Positions 35,873 through 46,110 of a DNA stretch of 64,000 nt are shown here, piece by piece; the first letter of the stretch is position 1; each line of letters starts with the position of its first letter. The stretch comes from Acinetobacter tandoii DSM 14970 = CIP 107469. GTDB lineage: Bacteria; Pseudomonadota; Gammaproteobacteria; Pseudomonadales; Moraxellaceae. A program made the position numbers and the translations under genes. Under the pieces are notes generated by a model. It was not told where the DNA came from, made no database searches, and worked only from the letters and a program-made list of their open reading frames with translations. Location: assembly GCF_000400735.1 (NCBI RefSeq), contig NZ_KE007365.1, forward strand, positions 206,188-270,187, given 5' to 3'.

Positions 35873-37486
35873 GTAAAAACTATCTTTTTCATAGATGTAA
35901 TGCTTGGTCAGTTCCTCTGTGGACTCATAAGCAAGCGTATCGCCATCCCATCCATAAATGACGTTCTGCTCTTGACCAGTATGGTGATGCTTACTCCGCT
36001 TTTGAATACGGCGGCCTAATGCATCATAGCGATATTCTGCCATATATTGACTATTACGGCTCTTCACCATACGGCCATAGACATCCCACTCAAGGTTTAA
36101 ATCACCTTGACTCGTTTTTTGTCTTACGAGTTGTCCATAAGCATCATATTGGTATTGTTGACCTAGATATTCTTTAACGACGTTATTAACTAAACGGTTA
36201 TAACCATAGTCTTTTTCTTCAGCACTTTGTGAATGGCTTTGAGCCTTCTGACTATGATACGAATCTATAATATTACTGGCAGGGTCAAAGTTAAACGTTT
36301 CTTTTCCAAGTTTACTGCTCGCTTCAAGTAAACGCCCTACAGGATCGTACTTATAGGCAATATTGTCACGGCGTGTATCTCGAATTGCCGTTAGCTCTCC
36401 TGTTTTGTCATATTGATAAAGACGCTGCACCAGTTGACTGGTCTGCTCTAATGCATTGTTGTGCGGCTTATATTGGTTTTGATAGCCATTTTCATGTTCA
36501 CTCAGCATCATTTGGCTTTTCAAACGACCTGCCAAGTCATATTGCTGCTCTTGACTCACTCCATTCGCATAGTGACGTGCAATTTCTCGGTGTAAATCAT
36601 CACGCTCAAAGCTAACTAGGTCTTGACCATTTACGATTAAACTTTGTACATGACCGCTACCATAGGTCAACCAGTCAATAATCTGCCCGTCTGGACGAGT
36701 TGTTTTGATTCGATCATTAATTTCATCATATTGGTGTTTCCACACCGCGGTTTTATTGATTTTATAATCTTGCTGGTGTTCTTGTACTAAATTGCCAGCC
36801 GCATCATAAAACCATTGTAAATTGCTTTAAGCATTTTTAGCTTGAATGATTCGCCCCATATAATCATAGGCAAATTCTTCAGTCTGTTTTTCTTCGAGTT
36901 CTAAACCATAGCGACCATAACCCGCAGTACGCTGTTCTAAACGCCCCATACTGTCAAAAATAAATTGTTGAATTCGGTCTTTCGGTGCAGCTCGGTCTTT
37001 TAGGTCTTGTCCATAAGCAGATGCGACTTCAATACTGGTTGCCAGTTGGCCCGAATTTTCATCATAGTGGTATACCGTTTCCTTACCATCAAAGTCGACT
37101 TCTTTAATTAAACGCCCACCAAGGTCATAAAAAAATTGATAACTTGCACCATTTTCATTAATGAGTCGGGTTAGACGTCCCAATCGATCCCATTTATATT
37201 TTAATTTGTGGTTTAAAGCGTCTGTACGAGACAGAATTAAACCCGCCTCATCATATTTGAGTGACTTACTTCCACCTTTAACATCTGTAATGGAAGTGAC
37301 TAAGCCCATGGCATTGTAAGCATAAGCAGTTTCATGCTTAAGTGGATCAATTTCTTTGATCAGGTTTCCAGAACCATCATATTGCTTAAACCAACGTCCC
37401 TGTTCGGCATCAACCATACCAGTGAGTTGATTTTTTTCATCATATTCAAAATAACTTGTCGCACCATCATCTTGAGTTGTAGTCAA
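35843..37486 (-). pseudogene. Orphan Rhs core fragment, interrupted by a stop codon and by the IS element
   Basis: The minus strand encodes ~545 residues of Rhs/YD repeats closely related to the middle of the complete Rhs protein at 37943-42751. It begins without a proper start (TTG at 37486). A TAA at 36827-36829 interrupts the frame between IQAKNA and SNLQWFYD, where the intact paralogue continues without a stop. The 3' end is lost: after YIYEKDSF the frame runs into the IS5 end (35872), so the hyperconserved terminal core and any toxin tip are gone. This is the usual picture of a displaced, silent Rhs cassette. Confidence 0.85.
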
Positions 37487-37511
37487 AATATTAGAATGTT
37501 TCTAAAAAAAT

Positions 37512-37539
37512 AAAAGCCTAGTTAAACTACTAAGCTTTT
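37512..37539 (-). terminator. Terminator after the putative immunity gene
   Basis: Arms aaaagcctag (37512-37521) and ctaagctttt (37530-37539), one G-T pair, followed on the minus strand by a T-rich tract. It lies 7 bp after the immunity gene. Confidence 0.65.
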
Positions 37540-37546
37540 AAATTAA

Positions 37547-37921
37547 TTAATTTTCATCCAAATATTCGATAAATTTTTTCTTAAAAAAATTAAGCCACTC
37601 ATGATCTTCTTTTAGATCAGTTTCATAATCTACTGTTAAAAGAAAGACTTTTAACCTTAAAAAAATATAATATTTATCTTCTTTATAATTATAACTATCT
37701 ATCTCCTTCCAATTACTTTCATTAAGCTCATTAAATATATTTAATATTTCTTTTTTATCAGAAATATTAAACAGTCTTTCACTCATTAAATCTAAAAAAC
37801 TATTAATATAAATTTCCAAATTTTGATAACAATCTAAAAAATTCAATGCTTCATAGTTACTATAATTACTCGTTAAACCCAATATTTTTAAGGATTTTTC
37901 TACTATATCAACATTTCTCAT
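37547..37921 (-). CDS. Putative immunity protein for the Rhs toxin
   Basis: 124 residues, acidic, rich in Leu, Asn, Glu and aromatic residues, predicted all-helical with no signal peptide. It starts 21 bp after the Rhs stop on the same strand and is clearly more AT-rich than its neighbours, as immunity genes usually are. Its position straight after the toxin-coding end is the main evidence. I recognise no family. By analogy it would bind the C-terminal deaminase-like domain in the cytoplasm and protect the producer. Confidence 0.65.
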   Translation of the reverse strand: MRNVDIVEKSLKILGLTSNYSNYEALNFLDCYQNLEIYINSFLDLMSERLFNISDKKEILNIFNELNESNWKEIDSYNYKEDKYYIFLRLKVFLLTVDYETDLKEDHEWLNFFKKKFIEYLDEN

Positions 37922-37942
37922 TTAACTGCTCGCTTTGAAATC

Positions 37943-40900
37943 CTAATAATCGTATTTTACACCAAGATGGTCTAGTGCACCTTGACATGAACGACATGTT
38001 TTTTTAGGAGTTCCATGTCCTTTACCTGAATTACCTATATTCACAGCACAACAATGTCCACCTGATATCGAACCATTATTTGTACTATCTTCTAATGCTT
38101 GATTCGCACAAGATATTTCGCCACAGTATCCATGCCATTTTTCTCTTTTATTTACAGGAACACTGTCTAAAGCTTCTTGAACTTTTGGATGCATGGTTCC
38201 AATATTACCACTAACACCAGTATAGACTTTTCCATTTACTGTTAATTGAGCTGCAGCACCTTGATTTTTACCACTCGCTAAAGCTATATCAGCTGCATCT
38301 TTTACATTGTGTGCACCTGATCCTAAGCGTTTATTTAATCCCAAAGGATCAATCCAATTTACTGGATTTGGTGCATATGCATACACATTATCTCCACCCA
38401 ATAACCCAATAGGATCTTTGGAAATAAAACGCCCTACATATGGTGAATAATAACGATAACGGTTGTAATGAAGCCCTGTTTCTTGGTCGAAATATTGCCC
38501 TTGAAAACGGATATTATTACTGATGATCTCAGAGTCTTCAAAGAAGTTAGATTTAGCTTTTTCAGCTTTACACTCACCCCAAGCCTTATATTCGGCTTTC
38601 CAAATAATTGCACCTGTATGGTCGGTCATTTCTTGTGGTGTACCCAAATGGTCACAGTGGTAGAACCATACATCATCAAAGCCTTTACTTTGCTTGGTGA
38701 TTTTCCATAGTGGATCACGATGTACACTATATGGTTTATCTGACCAATCAGGTGTTTGATGTAATTCAATAGGGCTTTGATAGACAGCTTGTAGCATTGG
38801 TACAAAGCTGTCTTTTTCGTAAATGTAATGCTTGGTGACTTGTTCTGTCGATTCATAAGCCAATGTGTCACCATCCCATCCATAGATGATGTTATGTTCA
38901 GCACCTGTATAGTGGTGCTTACTAAGTTTTTGAATCCGACGACCTAAAGCGTCATAACGATAAACAGTTGTATATTGAGCATTATGGCTATGTACTAATC
39001 TCCCTGATGCGTCCCATTCTAAAATTAAATCACCTTGACTTGATTTTTGCCGAGTGAGCTGACCATAAGCATCATACTGATATTGCTGATCAAGATACTC
39101 TTGAACCACGTTATTAACAAGTCGATTATAACCATAGCGTTTTTCTTCAACTGTTTGAGAATCGCTTTGGTTTTTATTTTTATTATATTGATCGATAATA
39201 TTATTTGCTGGGTCAAAATCAAACGTTTCTTTGCCTAATTTACCATTCGCCTCTAGCAATCTGCCTAAAGGATCATACTTATAACTGATACTTCCTCTTC
39301 GAGTATCCTTAATATCTGTTAACTGTCCTGTTCTATCATACTTGTATAAACGCTGGACTAGTTTTTGCGAATCTTTAAGTGCATTATTTTGTTGTTTAAT
39401 CGATGACTGATAGCCAAACTCATGATCACGAATAACTTGCTGCTGAACTAATCGCCCCATTACATCATAATGTTGCTCTTGACTAATCCCATTAGCATAG
39501 TGACGGATGCTTTCTCTGTGTAGATCATCTCTTTCAAAACTGACAATGTCTTGACCATTGACAATCAAACTTTGTGCATGAGCGCTTCCATAGGTAAGCC
39601 AATCTATATTTTGACCATCGGGACGTATTGTTTGAATCCGATCATTAATTTCGTCGTAGCCATGTTTCCAAACGGCAGTAGTTTTAGCTATAAAATCTTC
39701 ATGATGTTCAATGTTCAAATTTCCGACAGGGTCATAAAAGAATTTCAGTTGACTTTCAGCGTTCTTCGCTAAAATAAGCCTCCCATGTGAATCATATGCA
39801 AACTCTTCAATTAATTGTTGTTCTAATTCATGTTCGATTGATCCAAAACCGATTTTACGTTGCTCTAGTCGTCCATTAATGTCAAATTCGAATAGCTGAA
39901 CTCTATCTTTACCTGAAACCACTTTTTCTACTGTACTTAGCAACTCACCAGTTGAATAACGATAATTATATTCGGTATTTTTTCCATCAAAATCTATTTC
40001 TTTAACTAAACGACCAACTTTGTCATAAAAAAACTCATATTTTGCTCCATTCTCATTAAATAAATTTTTCAACCGACCAAGTAAATCCCATTCATATTTC
40101 AATTTATGATTATTAGCATCAATTTTTTCAACAATAAGCCCTGCTTCATTATATTTGTATTGAGTAACTTGATTATTTGAATCTTCAAAAACCAATACAC
40201 GCCCTTCTGCATCATGTATATATTTTACAACCGTGCCATCTGGAGATTTTATAGTTTCTAATTGACCATTTGCATTGCGTAATAAACTACTATCTTCATG
40301 ATTTTCGACTGAGTAAAAATATTCAGTTTTATGACCTAAAGCATTTTCACTGCAAACTAATCTTCCATCATTATCATATACCCATTTACTCGACTTACCT
40401 GAGCAATCCGTAAATTCCACAAGATTTCCAGCACTATCATACTGTAAGGTTTTAACTCCATTTTTTGCATCAGTAATACTTATTGGCAAACCGGATTCAT
40501 TGTAGTTGTATTTTATCTCTCGTTTAAGCGGATCAATTTCTTTTATTATGTTTCCTTTTTGATCATATTCTCGGAACCATCGACCACCATTCGCATCAGA
40601 AATTGCAACTGGTTGGTTTTTTTCATCGTATGCAATCATGATTATCGAGCCATCTGGTTGAATCTTTTTAACTAAATTTCCAGATTCATCATATTCAAAA
40701 CAAGTTACTGCACCGTTAGGTTCAAAATGCTTAGTAATTCTTTTTGCATGGTCGCGGTAAAACCACTCCTCTAAGCCTGACGCATATTCAATTGATGTCG
40801 TGTATCCATCAATGTCATAATTGTGGACCGTTTCTGCTCCTGTAATATCTTTTACAGTTGTAGATCTAAAACGATTTGACCAAGTTAAAGTAACCTCAAA

Positions 40901-42751
40901 GCTCCCATCATCTGCCCACTCTCTAAAAGCTCTAGAAAGATACGAAGTACCATCCCAAGCTAAATTCATTCCACGTCCAGTTAAATCTGAATAATAAGTA
41001 ATTAAATGGTTTGAATATTTATATCGATGAGATGCTCCATATTCATTTATCGCTTCCGTTAAATTTCCATTAATGTCATATTGATATTCAGCTAGTTTTT
41101 TAAATAATTGATTATCTTTAATTAACCATAACTTATTTATTAATCCATTTTTACTCAACTCACAAGCAATATGGAATAACTCCTTATCACCTTGCTTAAG
41201 CACTATATCTGAGATTAAGGTTTTATCATAACCAGCTTTATTTTTTATTTTATGGTCATAACGTACTCCTAAAGAAAATCCCTTCGGATATTGAATAGCA
41301 CTTAAACGGAATCTTTTTAAATCCTTTTCAAAATAATAAACTGTTTCATCTCTACGAATTATTACTATAGTATTTTCATCAATCATTTTGATTGAAAAAT
41401 TTTCAATTTCCAGATGATATTTCTGCCCAATTTTCATATCAGGTAAATTTATAGATCGCGCATTTTCATCAATAAATTGCCACTTCTTTTTATTCTTATG
41501 ATGTTGAACAATTTGTATAGTCCATGGCAACACCCATCTTGAACCAAACTCGCTTTCATCAAGCTGAACTAAATTTGAAGCATATTTTCGACTAACATTT
41601 ATGCCTAATATATTGTTTAATCGCGCATCTAAATGCTTAATAGACTCATAACCTAGTGCAAAGTTAATACTAGAACCTGTATCTACAGGTGCAGGACAAT
41701 TCAAGCATGAATTTGGAGTTGTATCTTCATGTGTTTTTTTCTGCCCTGGAACAACCTCACTAGGGTTTTGCCCGTGTTGATTATGGACTTGCCCCGTTTG
41801 ATTTGCAGGAACATTCCCACCTTTTCTTTTACTTTTTCTTCCGGCTAAACCAGCTGCAAATACTTCAACATACCACGCAATACTTTCGGCATTTTTAGCG
41901 TCCCCCATAAACTTTACTTTGTTTATTAATTCAGTTTTCAATTTATTTAATTTTGGTAATTGTTCACGTAAAATTTGTTTTATGTCTTCTGGTAATGCAA
42001 TTTGCCATGTTGATTTAAATGTATTAACACTAAAGTTTTTATAATAGCTTCCTAAATATTTAAAAAAATTACGCACTGGCTTTTTAGGTTCATACCAACC
42101 AGCTATGTCTTTTTCCATATCTGCATTTATATTTTTTACAAAATCACTTGCTGGTTTATTGGCGATATCATCAATACCTTGTATTAATCCTGAAATTAGC
42201 TCATCACCTTTTTTTGCAACTTCATCTAACCATGTCGGTAATTTTACTTTTGCCTCGTTTACAAAGCCTTCTAAACTTCCAGCTGCAAAAAACCAAAGAT
42301 CATTTTCAATTAGATTAAAAATAATTTCAGGTAAATCAACCTCATTTTTATTTAGGCTACTTTTAGCTAATACTTTTTTTTGCTTTTGAACTGCTTTAGA
42401 AACTTTCCCTATAGTGACTCTAAATGGGGCTATTGCAGATCCCATCGCGGGTACGATACCTAAAATAGAAATACATAACAAAACCCAATCTAAATTTTCT
42501 ACTTCAAAATCTCTTTCAATAAAATCAACCATTACTGATACAGTACTAGCTGCTGCAATAACATTACCAACGACAGGTACAACACTAGCAACTGTTTCAA
42601 GTCTGTCTAACGTTATATATCCATCACTAATTTTCCTTAACCAAGCATCGAAATCATTTGCAAGATTTACCCCATCCTCTTCAATAGCTTCAGCAGTTAC
42701 AACGATTGTTGCTAATTGAACAGGTTCATTATTATTTTCAATATCACTCAT
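37943..42751 (-). CDS. Rhs protein with C-terminal deaminase-like toxin domain (T6SS effector)
   Basis: 1602 residues. The first ~360 are not Rhs-like: two hydrophobic segments (near 50-75 and 85-110) and a helical stretch; I see no PAAR motif. The Rhs/YD-repeat shell spans ~365-1470 and ends with the core signature RYYSPYVGRFISKDPIGLLGG and the delimiter NPVNWIDPLGL. The last ~130 residues are the variable toxin. It has HGYCGEISC (Cys ~1543, catalytic Glu next but one) and CRSC (~1586-1589), the Cys-Glu plus CxxC zinc layout of the YwqJ-like deaminases. It starts 7 bp after vgrG, so VgrG is the likely carrier. The start has a GAGGAT ribosome-binding site inside the vgrG end. Confidence 0.85.
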   Translation of the reverse strand: MSDIENNNEPVQLATIVVTAEAIEEDGVNLANDFDAWLRKISDGYITLDRLETVASVVPVVGNVIAAASTVSVMVDFIERDFEVENLDWVLLCISILGIVPAMGSAIAPFRVTIGKVSKAVQKQKKVLAKSSLNKNEVDLPEIIFNLIENDLWFFAAGSLEGFVNEAKVKLPTWLDEVAKKGDELISGLIQGIDDIANKPASDFVKNINADMEKDIAGWYEPKKPVRNFFKYLGSYYKNFSVNTFKSTWQIALPEDIKQILREQLPKLNKLKTELINKVKFMGDAKNAESIAWYVEVFAAGLAGRKSKRKGGNVPANQTGQVHNQHGQNPSEVVPGQKKTHEDTTPNSCLNCPAPVDTGSSINFALGYESIKHLDARLNNILGINVSRKYASNLVQLDESEFGSRWVLPWTIQIVQHHKNKKKWQFIDENARSINLPDMKIGQKYHLEIENFSIKMIDENTIVIIRRDETVYYFEKDLKRFRLSAIQYPKGFSLGVRYDHKIKNKAGYDKTLISDIVLKQGDKELFHIACELSKNGLINKLWLIKDNQLFKKLAEYQYDINGNLTEAINEYGASHRYKYSNHLITYYSDLTGRGMNLAWDGTSYLSRAFREWADDGSFEVTLTWSNRFRSTTVKDITGAETVHNYDIDGYTTSIEYASGLEEWFYRDHAKRITKHFEPNGAVTCFEYDESGNLVKKIQPDGSIIMIAYDEKNQPVAISDANGGRWFREYDQKGNIIKEIDPLKREIKYNYNESGLPISITDAKNGVKTLQYDSAGNLVEFTDCSGKSSKWVYDNDGRLVCSENALGHKTEYFYSVENHEDSSLLRNANGQLETIKSPDGTVVKYIHDAEGRVLVFEDSNNQVTQYKYNEAGLIVEKIDANNHKLKYEWDLLGRLKNLFNENGAKYEFFYDKVGRLVKEIDFDGKNTEYNYRYSTGELLSTVEKVVSGKDRVQLFEFDINGRLEQRKIGFGSIEHELEQQLIEEFAYDSHGRLILAKNAESQLKFFYDPVGNLNIEHHEDFIAKTTAVWKHGYDEINDRIQTIRPDGQNIDWLTYGSAHAQSLIVNGQDIVSFERDDLHRESIRHYANGISQEQHYDVMGRLVQQQVIRDHEFGYQSSIKQQNNALKDSQKLVQRLYKYDRTGQLTDIKDTRRGSISYKYDPLGRLLEANGKLGKETFDFDPANNIIDQYNKNKNQSDSQTVEEKRYGYNRLVNNVVQEYLDQQYQYDAYGQLTRQKSSQGDLILEWDASGRLVHSHNAQYTTVYRYDALGRRIQKLSKHHYTGAEHNIIYGWDGDTLAYESTEQVTKHYIYEKDSFVPMLQAVYQSPIELHQTPDWSDKPYSVHRDPLWKITKQSKGFDDVWFYHCDHLGTPQEMTDHTGAIIWKAEYKAWGECKAEKAKSNFFEDSEIISNNIRFQGQYFDQETGLHYNRYRYYSPYVGRFISKDPIGLLGGDNVYAYAPNPVNWIDPLGLNKRLGSGAHNVKDAADIALASGKNQGAAAQLTVNGKVYTGVSGNIGTMHPKVQEALDSVPVNKREKWHGYCGEISCANQALEDSTNNGSISGGHCCAVNIGNSGKGHGTPKKTCRSCQGALDHLGVKYDY

Positions 42752-42758
42752 GTCTAGC

Positions 42759-45700
42759 TTATCCTCTAAAATTCATTAAATTCGGTAATGCTAAATTATT
42801 GTTGTTTTTAATCTGTGAATTTGATAATTCTTGAAATAATTGAATAGCACTAGTTCCATTTATATTCTTCATTTTTTTAATTTCATTTTTCATTTGAGTA
42901 GGATTTTGTAAGAGCTCTTTAAATTGAGTGTTAATAGTCTTTTGTAATCCTTTAGCCACATTATTTAGCCCGTCTGATGCTTTCTTTTTAACATCAAATT
43001 TAAGTTGATTATTAAATTCACTAGCAGGATCAAATGGATTTCTTTCATCTTTATCAAAAAGTATCTGTACACGCCCTGTCGCTAAACCTGAAACCAAAGC
43101 ATACCCTTCTTTATTTAATTTCCCAGTAAATGTCTTACCTAATGAATCTACAACTGTGTAGTTAGACATAACACCCTGAGATAGTTCATATTTATTAAAA
43201 AGCTCTAAATTCCCAATTGTTTTTTTAGGTGGTGGCGGCAGATTAGATTTAGCACTAACACTTGCCCCAGATGTAAACACATGCTGCCCCGCCTTTACTT
43301 CAAACTTTCCACCCGTTTTGGGGAAAATTCCAGAATTATTCAGTGCAATCTGCGATGAACCACCTGTAATCAATACTTCTTTTGGGCTACTGATTTCAAT
43401 GCGATCATCCGTCGAAGAAATTGTTATGCCTAGCTTGGCAAATACATCTAAAGCATCTGACTGTGCCTGAATCTCGACTTTACTCTGCGCTGCAATAGCT
43501 TTAATGCCACCTTGAGCAGCAAATAAACTGAGTTTGTTTTGTGCGTGTGCAATCAAATTCTTTTGCGTACTCAAGTTGATGCTATCGCCTGCAAACTGGT
43601 TAATTTGTCCATCAGCCGAGACATGAATGTCTGCATTTGTACTTAAACCAATCCCATCTGGCGAGTTTAATAAAAGCAAGGCTTTATTAAATTTAGCAAT
43701 TTTTTGCTCTAACTGTTGTGCAAATTCTTTGAGTTGTTCAACCGATTCAATTTCATCCGTCTTTTGGTTTTTGGCAATATCACTCAAGGCTTTACTGTTA
43801 GTCTGACTACCCTCAAGTTGCTTTTTGGCAAGCTCTGAATCAAGGTGATCACCTTTTGCTTGGTCTTGTTTGTAAGTTGAGATGAGTAAGCCTTGTCCTG
43901 CACGTACTGCTCCCCATTGGTCAGTACGGAGTTCAAAGCCTTCTCCACGGTCTTCACTTTCTTCGGTGGCTTTGGGATGACTCAGTTTACCTAGGTTGAG
44001 TTGGCTTGCTGCATGACTGCTTTGCAACTGGGCACTAATTTGACCTGTGCTGTCATCAAATCGGAGCTGGTTAAAGCCCTCTCCCTGATATTCTTTAGAT
44101 TTAATGCCTGCCAGTTTTTTGGTATCAGGGAGTTGTCCTGCATTATCAAATTTTGTAGGAGAACGCTGTGCTTCATGAAGACGCCCCACCACGAAAGGAC
44201 GATCTATGTCTCCTTGAAAGAAGTCAATGACTACAATTTCCCCAATACGCGGCAAGAAACGTGCCCCGTAGCCTTCACCTGCCCATGGGGTCAGTACATC
44301 CACCCAAGCAGAGTCCGTATCGTTATCATTGCTGCCCGCGCCGCCATCATGCATATGGTCTTCATTTCTTGTGAATAAAAAGCGGACTTTGATGCGTCCC
44401 CATTCATCCACATGGATTTCTTCACCATTCGGTCCAACCACCTGAGCACGTTGCGGGTGGGCAGCTGGGCGATGCTGCTCAGGATGATAAGCGGGGACAG
44501 TTTTAATCTGTCGACGTTGTAAGCTCAGCAGATTGCCTTGGCGCTGTTCACTTGCAATGCTGCTTAGTGTAGACGTGAATTGCCAATGACTTTGTTGGAG
44601 AAGTTGCTCCAATTGCTGGTTTAAATCTTTAGGTAGGTTATTTTGGCTATAAAAGGTTTTTTCGGTAATGAGAAATTCTTTGTCTGCACCACTGTGTTGA
44701 TTAATTTCAGGATGATCTTGCAGTTCAAACCAGTAACCCACATGAGCATCTCGCACCGTAGACTGGGCACAGAAATGCTTGGCTTGTGCATTGTAGTAGT
44801 CCGATAGCTGCTGGTTAAATTGTTCTAGTTGTGGATTGCCCGATGCTGTTGCACCATCCTCCCCATTCAGGTCTTGCATCCATGCGGGTGAAAAATGCCA
44901 TGCTTGCTCTAGCCCTAAACTTGCAACATCATACTGCTCACTCTGCTGATGTTTGCTTTGTACACTGCCTGCACCATCATCTTGGGTCAGTGCATCAGCT
45001 TGCCAGCGCTGAACATGCACTGCTGTGGGCTGTAACTGGCGTTGTGCCTGCCAATCGATAATGCTATCTACGACTTGAACGGCACTACTCTGATGAAAGC
45101 GGATAAAACGTCGTGGCAGGACTTGGTAGTGCTGGTTATCATCAATTAAGCGTAGCTTTTGTGCTTGAATCGGTTGGTGAATTTGGGCAAGCAGTGTTTG
45201 TGCTTCATCAATCAGCCAACTCATCCCTTCACTTCTGAGTAGACGTGTCAGAAAGTCATAATCACTTTCATTGCTTTGCATGATGAAAGGTCGAATGTCA
45301 TACTCTCGGCTCAGCCCTGCTAAATCAAGGCTCAGGCTTGCCGCAAATAGCGGACTTTTTTGTTGCCACTCTTGGAACAGTATGTTGACCACATCCACCA
45401 CATTTTTATTCATAAACACACGACTGTTACAGCGTTGTTTCCATAATGTGGTCGGGTCTTCAAGTGTGAGGCGATATAAGGTCAGTGCACCATCGCTTGC
45501 TCCAGCTTGAGCTTGGGTGATGATACCTGTGATACGGCTCAATTGGCCTGTGTCAGTCACTTGGTCGATAGCAACCTGACAGCCAATAAACTGTTTTAGC
45601 GGAATAAATGCATGTGTCGACATGCAAATTAAACTGGCGGTTAGGCCTTGATTTAAGCCATGCGTCCCGTCTATTCGCTGTAAATAGACCTGCTGATTCA

Positions 45701-45788
45701 GCAACGCATTGGCAAACTGGATATGCAATACACGTTTTTGTGTAGTGAATCCTAGCTGTTCTAAAGCAGCATAAATATGATTCAACAT
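42759..45788 (-). CDS. vgrG: Type VI secretion spike protein VgrG with extended C-terminus
   Basis: 1009 residues. The gp27/gp44-like part occupies the first ~450. The gp5-like OB fold follows with VDEWGRIKVRF and WAGEGYGARFLPRIGEIVVIDFFQGDIDRPFVVGRL. Then comes the DUF2345 beta-helix region with repeats such as GIGLSTNADIHVSADGQI. After a PPPPKK linker ~150 residues remain (~850-1009), more than a plain VgrG needs. They may be an adaptor for the Rhs protein encoded 7 bp downstream. No T6SS structural gene is in the window, so this is an orphan vgrG island. Confidence 0.92.
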   Translation of the reverse strand: MLNHIYAALEQLGFTTQKRVLHIQFANALLNQQVYLQRIDGTHGLNQGLTASLICMSTHAFIPLKQFIGCQVAIDQVTDTGQLSRITGIITQAQAGASDGALTLYRLTLEDPTTLWKQRCNSRVFMNKNVVDVVNILFQEWQQKSPLFAASLSLDLAGLSREYDIRPFIMQSNESDYDFLTRLLRSEGMSWLIDEAQTLLAQIHQPIQAQKLRLIDDNQHYQVLPRRFIRFHQSSAVQVVDSIIDWQAQRQLQPTAVHVQRWQADALTQDDGAGSVQSKHQQSEQYDVASLGLEQAWHFSPAWMQDLNGEDGATASGNPQLEQFNQQLSDYYNAQAKHFCAQSTVRDAHVGYWFELQDHPEINQHSGADKEFLITEKTFYSQNNLPKDLNQQLEQLLQQSHWQFTSTLSSIASEQRQGNLLSLQRRQIKTVPAYHPEQHRPAAHPQRAQVVGPNGEEIHVDEWGRIKVRFLFTRNEDHMHDGGAGSNDNDTDSAWVDVLTPWAGEGYGARFLPRIGEIVVIDFFQGDIDRPFVVGRLHEAQRSPTKFDNAGQLPDTKKLAGIKSKEYQGEGFNQLRFDDSTGQISAQLQSSHAASQLNLGKLSHPKATEESEDRGEGFELRTDQWGAVRAGQGLLISTYKQDQAKGDHLDSELAKKQLEGSQTNSKALSDIAKNQKTDEIESVEQLKEFAQQLEQKIAKFNKALLLLNSPDGIGLSTNADIHVSADGQINQFAGDSINLSTQKNLIAHAQNKLSLFAAQGGIKAIAAQSKVEIQAQSDALDVFAKLGITISSTDDRIEISSPKEVLITGGSSQIALNNSGIFPKTGGKFEVKAGQHVFTSGASVSAKSNLPPPPKKTIGNLELFNKYELSQGVMSNYTVVDSLGKTFTGKLNKEGYALVSGLATGRVQILFDKDERNPFDPASEFNNQLKFDVKKKASDGLNNVAKGLQKTINTQFKELLQNPTQMKNEIKKMKNINGTSAIQLFQELSNSQIKNNNNLALPNLMNFRG

Positions 45789-45901
45789 AATGTTTTTAAT
45801 AAATATAAAGTGGATGTCGTAATTATAAAGTTTGCCGTATAGTATAAAAATTTAGCGTTTTTGACCAGCGCCAAGCTGAATTTTATGGCACTTTATGACA
45901 T

Positions 45902-46101
45902 AAATTGCGTACGATTACAGGCTTTATTAAGAACCTAATTAGGTTATGTGGTTTGACTTGGACAGCCCCAGATTACTCTAAACTTTGTATAAGACTAAAA
46001 CATATTGATATTGCAATTAGCTATCAGAAAAGCAGTGATGGGCTTCATCTACTAGTGGACTCTGCTGGCTTGAGGTTTTTAGGTAAAAGGAATGGAAACG
46101 G
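45902..46101 (+). mobile_element. Fragment of an IS5-family transposase gene
   Basis: About 65 codons related to the middle of the transposase at 34888-35820 (ISYQKSSDGLHLLVDSAGLRFLG against ISYQKSSEGLHLLVDSTGLKFIG). Both ends of the element are missing. It breaks off at 46101 where an IS982 fragment begins. Confidence 0.8.
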
Positions 46102-46110
46102 CTCTGTTGT

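Noticed and set aside
44001-44378. Plus-strand open frames opposite vgrG
   Set aside because: They are antisense to the conserved gp5-like part of VgrG; no start signals.
35873-45788. Repeated segments as a CRISPR array or tandem DNA repeat
   Set aside because: The similarity between 35.9-37.5 kb and 38.8-40.7 kb is explained by paralogous Rhs repeats. No regular short repeat-spacer pattern is present anywhere in the window.
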